Part shown: one piece after another, positions 38,967-44,642 of the stretch
Layout of the letters: every line of letters starts with the position of its first letter
Position numbering within the stretch: position 1 is the stretch's first letter
Source of the DNA: Rickettsia sp.
GTDB taxonomy: Bacteria; Pseudomonadota; Alphaproteobacteria; Rickettsiales; Rickettsiaceae
Direction of reading: 5' to 3'
NCBI GenBank assembly: GCA_015657545.1
Contig: JADHZC010000007.1
Span: 1-44,642 of the forward strand
DNA length: 44,642 nucleotides
Made by a program: the position numbers and the translations under genes
The notes under the pieces: model-generated
Databases searched by the model: none
What the model saw: only the letters and a program-made list of their open reading frames with translations
What the model was told of the DNA's origin: nothing

Positions 38967-40367
38967 ATGGATCCTGAATTATCTATTTTAGATTTAAATT
39001 TTCTACTTTATGGTCCTATCAAAAATTTCCAGAACAAAATTCTGGATTTTTTTACATATTTAGGTATAAATTCCTTAGATAGAGAAGATATAGCATTATT
39101 TAAAAAAAAGAGAAATATTTTGATAACAAAAATATTTGAAAACAACATGAACAGTAATGATGTACTTGCAAATATAAAATTTCTGCTTGAAGGAAATATA
39201 CAAAATCTTTTTGTTGAAGAAGTACAAAAAATAAATGCTGATGTTTTAGTAGAATCTTTAAAAAATAATCAATTTGATCAATTCATGCCTGAGGTTCTAG
39301 AAAAAATTCATAATATATCTGACAATTTTAAAATAAAGGCTGAAAATAATGAAACCGCTTCAATTTATAGTTTGATGTATGAAAAAATACCTTCCTTAAT
39401 GAAAAAAACTTTTATTTCAGAGATGAAAAAAGAAAGTGTAATATCAAATATTGTAATTAATCGAATATTTAATTTTAGTACAAAAAATACAAAGATTCTA
39501 AATAATTTAGTCAAAAATACTGATTTTGATTCAAAAGGATTTGATAAATTAGATAATGCTATTGATATCTATCTTAAAAATCCTGAAGTAATAAAAAAAA
39601 CACTATTTAGTGTAGTAAATCAAAATTTTTCTAGTAGTAATATACTAGAAAATTTTACTAGCCTAAAAATTCAAGAACAATCAGTATTAACTGATTTTTT
39701 CATAGAAATTTTAACTCAAAAAAACTTAAATGAGCAAAAATTTACTAAGATCTTAAAAAATTTTGTATCTAATAGAGATTTTGTTGATGCATCCTGTAAA
39801 TTTTTATTAAATTTTGTAAAATTGGCAGTAAATTCTGATAATGACAAAAACGTAGAAAATTTTATCAAAAATATATATAAAGATTATATTGATCCAGAGA
39901 AAGCAAAAAATTTTGATTGGACACAAGATATAATAAACATATTAAGTAATTCAAATAGTAAAAATGAAAATACTAGACTATTTGTAAATAATTTATCTAA
40001 ATTATTTACTCAAAATAACAAGATATCTCATACTGAAAGTGAAACATTACTTCAATCTCTTGAAACATTTAAAATGTTCAGCAATTTAAAACAAAAAGAA
40101 ATCATTAAAAAACAAGAAATTTTCATGTTAAAACCTGACTATATACCAAATACTATTCAACAAAAATACTATAAAACTATATTTAAAAATAATAATAAAA
40201 GTGATTTTTTTAAAAAACTAATATCTATTATAATAAAATTATGTAAAACACTTCTTGTTTCTTACATGAAACATGTTAAACTAAATAAGTTAAATACATT
40301 AACCTCTACCACATCTAGAGTCCCTACGGTAAGTAACAAAAATAACCCCAACCTTCATTCTAGTTGA
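38967..40367 (+). CDS. Unknown large helical protein
   Basis: 466 residues, almost wholly alpha-helical in appearance, polar, rich in Asn, Lys, Phe and Ile, with no signal peptide. Weakly repeated helical pairs (LKNNQFDQFMPEVLEKI, LNNLVKNTDFDSKGFDKL, TKILKNFVSNRDFVDASCKFL) suggest an alpha-solenoid-like scaffold. Near the end, FFKKLISIIIKLCKTLLVSYMKHV is the only strongly hydrophobic stretch and might be a membrane-associated helix, followed by a Thr/Ser/Asn-rich tail. I recognise no family. A lineage-specific structural protein or secreted effector are both possible. It follows nuoF by about 100 bases and is convergent with xerC. Confidence 0.6.
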   Translation: MDPELSILDLNFLLYGPIKNFQNKILDFFTYLGINSLDREDIALFKKKRNILITKIFENNMNSNDVLANIKFLLEGNIQNLFVEEVQKINADVLVESLKNNQFDQFMPEVLEKIHNISDNFKIKAENNETASIYSLMYEKIPSLMKKTFISEMKKESVISNIVINRIFNFSTKNTKILNNLVKNTDFDSKGFDKLDNAIDIYLKNPEVIKKTLFSVVNQNFSSSNILENFTSLKIQEQSVLTDFFIEILTQKNLNEQKFTKILKNFVSNRDFVDASCKFLLNFVKLAVNSDNDKNVENFIKNIYKDYIDPEKAKNFDWTQDIINILSNSNSKNENTRLFVNNLSKLFTQNNKISHTESETLLQSLETFKMFSNLKQKEIIKKQEIFMLKPDYIPNTIQQKYYKTIFKNNNKSDFFKKLISIIIKLCKTLLVSYMKHVKLNKLNTLTSTTSRVPTVSNKNNPNLHSS

Positions 40368-40385
40368 TTATTTGCACTTATAATG

Positions 40386-41306
40386 TTATTTTTTAGATAG
40401 TGGATGTGCAGAATAATATGCAGATTCTAAAAATTTTGAATTTATTTTAGTATAGATTTCTGTAGTTTGAAGAGTAGAATGACCAAGTAAATCTTGTATA
40501 GATCTTAAATCTGCTCCATTTTCTAAAAGATGAGTAGCAAAACTATGTCTAAAACTGTGGGATGTTACATGTTCAGATAATCCTAACATTCTTCGTAATA
40601 CTACAAGATCTTTTTGGAAATTGTTTCTAAGTAAATTTTTTCCTTTTTTACTCTTAAATATAGGCTCTGATGACTTAAGCTTGTATGGCAAAATTTCAAT
40701 ATATCGAGTAATAGTTATTTCCACAATTTTCATCAAAGGAATGATTCTCTCTTTTTTTCCTTTACCTGAAATTTTTAAAAATTCAAAATTTTCTAGATCA
40801 GATAAGCTAATGCTCAAAGCTTCAGAAATTCTAATGCCAGTAGAATATATCAAAACCAAAATAGCAATATTTCTGTTTTTAATCCATCTTTCTTTACTGA
40901 TAAATTGTATATTTGAAATAAGCTTTATTACGTCTGAAACATCTAAAGATTTAGGCAGAGATTTTTCAATTTTAGGAATATTTATAGAAAAAATCGCTTG
41001 ATTTCTAATATCATATTTCACTTGTAGATATTTATAAAAATTTCTTACAGCAGATACTGCCCTTGCATTTGACCTATGAGTAAATTTTTCTTTAATTCTA
41101 GAAGCTAACCAGTTTCTTAAAACTCTTATATCAATTCTATTTAATAAATCTAAACTGATTTCTTCAGAAAAATATTCTTTAATAAAATTAAGATATTTTT
41201 CAAGATCTCTCTTATAAGCGTTCACACTATGTTGGGACAAATTCAAATGGAATTGAATATGTTCAATCCATTGAAAAAATATCTGGTAAAAATTATTATG
41301 AGTCAT
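40386..41306 (-). CDS. xerC: Tyrosine recombinase XerC
   Basis: Chromosome-dimer resolution recombinase acting at dif with XerD. An N-terminal SAM-like domain (SVNAYKRDLEKYLNFI) is followed by the catalytic domain. Catalytic residues are visible: Arg in STGIRISEALS, Lys in ISGKGKKERIIPL, HSFRHSFATHLLENGADLRSIQDLLGHSTLQTTEIYT (His-x2-Arg, second His, Tyr nucleophile). It ends in ESAYYSAHPLSKK, like the Rickettsia XerC tail as I remember it. 306 residues is normal. XerD is the close alternative. The last gene of a pair with ruvX, overlapping it by 11 bases. Confidence 0.88.
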   Translation of the reverse strand: MTHNNFYQIFFQWIEHIQFHLNLSQHSVNAYKRDLEKYLNFIKEYFSEEISLDLLNRIDIRVLRNWLASRIKEKFTHRSNARAVSAVRNFYKYLQVKYDIRNQAIFSINIPKIEKSLPKSLDVSDVIKLISNIQFISKERWIKNRNIAILVLIYSTGIRISEALSISLSDLENFEFLKISGKGKKERIIPLMKIVEITITRYIEILPYKLKSSEPIFKSKKGKNLLRNNFQKDLVVLRRMLGLSEHVTSHSFRHSFATHLLENGADLRSIQDLLGHSTLQTTEIYTKINSKFLESAYYSAHPLSKK

Positions 41307-41775
41307 TTTTGAGTTGTTTAATAGATTCTAAAACAGATTCTAAAATTGCTCTTGCTGCAAGCATATCTTCTCTTCCAGGAGGAGAATTTTTATTAGATAA
41401 TTTATAAAAAAAATCTAACTTGTGAACTAATCTAGAAGTACTTCTTTCATCTTGAAAAAATATAGGTAACTCCGTTATTTTAGCTAACTGCTTTGAAAAA
41501 GCTAAAATTGATTTTGTACTATTTGTAAATTCATTTTGAAAATTAAACGCAATTCCTATGACAAGAGCACAAGGATTTAATCTTAAAATTAATTTTTGTA
41601 TTTGTAGAATTTTTTCTTTGGAAGAATTAGAACTTATAAATGATTTAGGAAAAGCTATTTTGTGATTAACATCAGATATAGCAATTCCTGTTTTATAAGA
41701 ACCATAGTCAATAGATAAAATCGGCCTACCAATTTCTAAAAACTGCAAAAATTCTTCTATATTTTTAACTATCAC
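41296..41775 (-). CDS. ruvX: RuvX/YqgF pre-16S rRNA nuclease
   Basis: RNase H-like fold of 159 residues. Metal-binding acids occur in LSIDYGSYKTGIAISD (first Asp), FFQDERSTSR and GREDMLAARAIL (late Asp). It processes the 5' end of pre-16S rRNA in E. coli; a role in Holliday junction resolution was earlier proposed. It starts at GTG 41775, within GGAAGGTGATAG, so the Shine-Dalgarno-like bases touch the start and the true start is not certain; a TTG lies 24-27 bases downstream. It overlaps xerC and is divergent from comEC. Confidence 0.9.
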   Translation of the reverse strand: MIVKNIEEFLQFLEIGRPILSIDYGSYKTGIAISDVNHKIAFPKSFISSNSSKEKILQIQKLILRLNPCALVIGIAFNFQNEFTNSTKSILAFSKQLAKITELPIFFQDERSTSRLVHKLDFFYKLSNKNSPPGREDMLAARAILESVLESIKQLKNDS

Positions 41776-41823
41776 CTTCCTATAATGTTCACTAATTGAA
41801 AAACAATTAAATTTTTTAAAATT

Positions 41824-43770
41824 TTGCTAAACCAATTTTTACTTACAGAATATCCAAATTTCAGACTTTGGTATTTTTGCTCATTCTTTGCTGGAATTAC
41901 ATTTTTTCTTTATATAGATCTAACCTTTTTAATAATATATTTTATATCAATTATATCCTTACTTTTCATTATAAAGTTTTTCTTACTAGATCACCATATA
42001 TTTTGGCATTTTATCATTTCGATAGTGATATGCTTTCTTTTAGCGTTTTTTACTGTATCTTTTAATGATAGAAATAAAAATAATTATTTCAATACTAAAA
42101 TTTCATATCAAAAAGTTAATATAATAGCAGAAATCTCAGATATAGTAGAATTTGAAAAGCATTTTTTGCTAAAACTAGAAAATTGTTTTATCTCTGGTAA
42201 AAAATCAAATTTTCTTTTTTCAAACATAAAGTTAAATTTAAATAAAGATTTTAAGCCTAATTTTGGTTTAAAAATAGGTCAAAGAATAGAAGTTCCTGTA
42301 AAATTTTTTCCTAAAAATAAAATAAATTATAATTTAAACAACAAACTAAATCTTTACACACATAATATTAAAGGATTTGCAATTGCTCAAAATTACCCTA
42401 TTTTAATTAAAAACAAATTAAATAATAATTTTTTCAGATCTTTTACATTTAATATTAGAAACAAAATTGATCAGGTTTTTTTTACTAATTTAAAAAAAGA
42501 AAATGCAACTATTGCTTCTGCTTTAGTAACCGGAAGATCAGAAAGGATTCCTGCAGATATTATAAAAAATATTAGAGATGCAGGTTTAGCACATATTCTT
42601 GCTATATCTGGATTACATATTTCAATAGTAGGATTGGGATTTTTTTCTATTTTTAGAATCATATTAAATTTAACTAATTTCTCATACAAGATAGACGTAA
42701 AGCTTTGGGCTTCTATTTTATCATTATTATGCTGCTTTATTTTTCTTTTAATCTCTGGAATCAAAATTTCAGCAATCAGAGCCTCTATTATGTTTTCGAT
42801 AATAACATTATCTAATATATTAGGCAGAGAATCCTTGGCTATAAGGTCTATATTTTGTTCTGCTACTATTATGTTAATTTCAGAACCTCATTTTCTAGCT
42901 AGCCCTAGTTTTCAGCTATCTTTTATATCTGTTATATTTTTAGTTCAAAATTGGAATTTTCTTAATTTTTCTTCTACATCCAAACATAGCTTTTCAAAAA
43001 AGATTATTAAATATTTTATAGGGAATTTATCATCTAGTTTTATAGGGAGCTGTGCTAGCTTAGTGTTTTCTGTATATCATTTTTTTCAATTTCCTATTTA
43101 CGCTGTTTTAGCTAATTTTTTACTTTTACCAATTTTTACAATTTTCATTATGCCATTAATAATAACAGGACTATTTTTGAAAATTTTTGCTTTAGAAAAA
43201 TTTATATTTAATATACTAGATCACTTGCTAGATTTTTTTCTTTTTTGTACAAATTTTATATCTAAATTACCTTATTCAACAATCAAAACCGGATATATTT
43301 CTGAATCTTTGTTAGCAATTTTTTTATTCGCTGTTGCTTGGATGGTTATCTGGCAAAGCAAAATTCGACATCTATCTTTCTTATTATTTGGTATAAGCTT
43401 ATACGGCATCTTCTATTTTCCTAAGATCAATTATCTTCTCCTACCTAATTTTAATTTAATAGAAAACCAACAAAAATATATTAATATTTATTATTTAAAA
43501 AAAATTCCTACCAATAAAGAGATTTTATTTTGGAAAAATGTATTTGCTAAAGAAGAAGCATATGCAATTTCATTAAATCAAAAACTCAATCTCATCACTG
43601 ATTCTGAAAAAAAGATAAACATATTCTTGATAGAAAATTCTGAAAAATTATATGGTAATTACAATACAGAGCTAGATAATTTATCAATTTATATTCCTAA
43701 AAACATAAAACTCTCTAACAATGTAAAAATTATTAACAATAATGGTATTTTATCTTTCAGTAAAAATTGA
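41824..43770 (+). CDS. comEC: ComEC/Rec2-family DNA uptake channel, lacking the metallo-beta-lactamase domain
   Basis: Inner-membrane channel for single-stranded DNA entry. The N-terminal helices and a soluble OB-like domain (about 90-195, KVNIIAEISDIVEFEKHFLLKLENC) match the ComEC DUF4131 region. The Competence domain carries ALVTGRSERIPADIIKNIRDAGLAHILAISGLHISIVGLG (about 234-275) and SGIKISAIRASIMFSI. About ten helices in total. The last 110 residues (from LLLPNFNLIENQQ) show no HxDHD or other metallo-beta-lactamase residues, unlike full ComEC; related rickettsial proteins are similarly short as far as I recall. The start is a TTG at 41824, since no early ATG exists and the frame is closed just upstream. 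648 residues. Confidence 0.9.
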   Translation: MLNQFLLTEYPNFRLWYFCSFFAGITFFLYIDLTFLIIYFISIISLLFIIKFFLLDHHIFWHFIISIVICFLLAFFTVSFNDRNKNNYFNTKISYQKVNIIAEISDIVEFEKHFLLKLENCFISGKKSNFLFSNIKLNLNKDFKPNFGLKIGQRIEVPVKFFPKNKINYNLNNKLNLYTHNIKGFAIAQNYPILIKNKLNNNFFRSFTFNIRNKIDQVFFTNLKKENATIASALVTGRSERIPADIIKNIRDAGLAHILAISGLHISIVGLGFFSIFRIILNLTNFSYKIDVKLWASILSLLCCFIFLLISGIKISAIRASIMFSIITLSNILGRESLAIRSIFCSATIMLISEPHFLASPSFQLSFISVIFLVQNWNFLNFSSTSKHSFSKKIIKYFIGNLSSSFIGSCASLVFSVYHFFQFPIYAVLANFLLLPIFTIFIMPLIITGLFLKIFALEKFIFNILDHLLDFFLFCTNFISKLPYSTIKTGYISESLLAIFLFAVAWMVIWQSKIRHLSFLLFGISLYGIFYFPKINYLLLPNFNLIENQQKYINIYYLKKIPTNKEILFWKNVFAKEEAYAISLNQKLNLITDSEKKINIFLIENSEKLYGNYNTELDNLSIYIPKNIKLSNNVKIINNNGILSFSKN

Positions 43771-43929
43771 AGTCTGATATCCTTAATTAATAATAAAGAA
43801 GCTACTTATTAAGAAAAAAGAAACATTTTTCAGACAAAAAATATAGAAAATCAATTTTTAATTACAATGTCACCTTTAGGAGATATAAAGATCGCCCTTA
43901 GCTGTTCCTCCACTCCTAGAATTTTTCTT

Positions 43930-44200
43930 AATTCTCCTATAGATTTAACCATCCAACCAGTTTTTTTGAAGGAACTAATGTTACTATAGGAGAAATTTTA
44001 GCTTATAACACAGGGGTTTAAAACTCAATAGAAGCATTGACGAATTAAAGGAGGTTCAAAACTATATCTTGGCGTTAGATTTTGGACTTAAGTCTTTAGA
44101 AAAAATTCCTCTTTCTTTGAGGTTAATAAAGTCTATGCATTTAGAATTAATGTCTGGTGTAAGGGGTGAACATTGCATGCTAGGAGAGTGTAGAACTTTC
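43930..44200 (+). pseudogene. Fic-family gene fragment (broken)
   Basis: Readable pieces of a second Fic protein. RFNHPTSFFEGTNVTIGEILAYNTGV (43930-44018) holds the inhibitory motif T-x3-E-G and closes with a stop. After a frameshift, SIDELKEVQNYILALDFGLKSLEKIPLSLRLIKSMHLELMSGVRGEHCMLGECRT (44033-44200) is the helical part that precedes the catalytic loop, normally continuing as SQNWIGG. The sequence is cut at about 44200, where foreign sequence begins, so the HPFxDGNGR motif is missing. The lengths of spacing and motifs are unlike those of the intact Fic gene at 4.6 kb, so it is a different subfamily. Confidence 0.85.
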
Positions 44201-44642
44201 AAAAAGCCTTACAGAGTAAAGACTTTTAAACGTTTTTACATCTTCTACTAAATATAAAACATATCTTTTTGCTCCTTTTTGAAGATAGGGCAGAATATTT
44301 TCTGTTAATTTCACATAAAGCTCTCCCTTTTTGTGTTTATAGTGAGTCTCTTCACCATAAGTGAATATTTCTACAATCTCTGAATCTATACATTCTACCC
44401 GTATATTAGACTTTATGAAAATATCCGCTGCAGCCCTTAAAATTGCATAACATGTATTCGAATGGATCCCCAATCTAGAACTAAAATCCTGAGCAGAAAG
44501 AACATATTTTCTTGGAAATTTTTCTAAAGTGAATGTGGTTTTATTGAGCTTATCTCCAATCCCTAGTTGACCCCTGTTGTTACTTCCGATGCTATATATT
44601 GTAGTAGTTGCGAGTAATACAGTGCCAAAACATCTATAGTTT
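44180..44642 (-). pseudogene. Chimeric frame: RCC1 repeat joined to C-terminal part of a Rep_3 plasmid replication initiator
   Basis: One continuous minus-strand frame from the right window edge to 44180. At the edge, CFGTVLLATTTIYSIGSNNRGQLGIGDKLNKTTFTLEKFP is a typical RCC1/alpha-tubulin-suppressor beta-propeller repeat (VYxxGxNxxGQLGxGD). From about 44510 it changes to RKYVLSAQDFSSRLGIHSNTCYAILRAAADIFIKSNIRVE, then LYVKLTENILPYL and FKSLYSVRLFE. This is the second winged helix of Rep_3 (RepB-type) initiators, whose usual text is YxLxAQDFAxxFGI...AxxxLxxAxxxLF...LPYL...YxIRLYELL. It ends abruptly where the Fic fragment begins. Three unrelated genes are thus spliced within about 450 bases. 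The gene continues past the window, so its start is not seen. Confidence 0.8.

Noticed and set aside
44069..44251. 60-codon plus-strand frame as a complete small gene
   Set aside because: It is the interior of the broken Fic gene read on into the antisense of the Rep_3 piece.

Overview
This window is very A+T-rich, densely packed bacterial DNA. It best fits an obligate intracellular alphaproteobacterium of the order Rickettsiales. The evidence is the mitochondrion-like cytochrome bc1 and cox1 genes, the type-2 isopentenyl-diphosphate isomerase, a GlmU-like protein with only its uridylyltransferase half, proteins resembling the Rickettsiales families DUF2748 and DUF2671, a rickettsial-style XerC, and decaying mobile elements. 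A flagellar hook/P-ring cluster argues for a flagellated or flagellar-gene-bearing lineage (Midichloriaceae-like or a flagellated Rickettsiaceae relative) rather than classical Rickettsia. I cannot name the species.

Layout. 1-6.7 kb is an accessory zone: a broken TnpB-type transposase, a sugar-nucleotide epimerase, a methyltransferase-fold protein that has lost its SAM loop, tRNA-Gly(GCC), a fatty-acid desaturase, a Fic protein whose catalytic His is Gln, and an IS200-type TnpA remnant. 6.7-11.3 kb (minus) is a flagellar operon flgI - rod-binding protein - flgK - flgL, with overlapping or nearly abutting genes and very diverged FlgK and FlgL. 11.3-16.3 kb carries a ProP-like MFS transporter, an ABC-2 permease, a membrane-anchored FKBP-like protein, a 214-bp tandem repeat and a lysine-rich lipoprotein. 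16.4-25.3 kb (minus) is one long co-directional string coxA-ctaB-petA-petB-petC-alr-mlaE-mlaF-murG, joining respiration, envelope lipid transport and peptidoglycan precursor synthesis. Then come a DUF2748-like protein, a gene-poor stretch of about 1.7 kb, and a truncated PAS-like membrane protein.

29.1-31.0 kb (plus) holds fni and a uracil-DNA glycosylase. 31.0-35.2 kb (minus) is a degenerate sensor kinase, rodA, dcd and the GlmU-like transferase. 35.4-40.4 kb (plus) holds cysS, a small DUF2671-like gene, nuoF with a corrupted and duplicated 5' end containing a 31-base poly-T run, and an unknown helical protein. 40.4-43.8 kb holds xerC, ruvX and a ComEC without its beta-lactamase domain. The right end (43.9 kb onward) is a mosaic of fragments: a broken Fic gene, the end of a plasmid Rep_3 initiator, and an RCC1 repeat read in frame with the Rep piece.

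The most notable items are the Rep_3/RCC1/Fic mosaic, the two proteins with replaced catalytic histidines (Fic His to Gln; sensor kinase His to Glu, directly upstream of rodA), the duplicated nuoF 5' region (which looks like an assembly error rather than gene decay), and the 214-bp repeat array. I found no CRISPR array, prophage or intact insertion sequence. All family calls come from reading motifs by eye; no database search was run.
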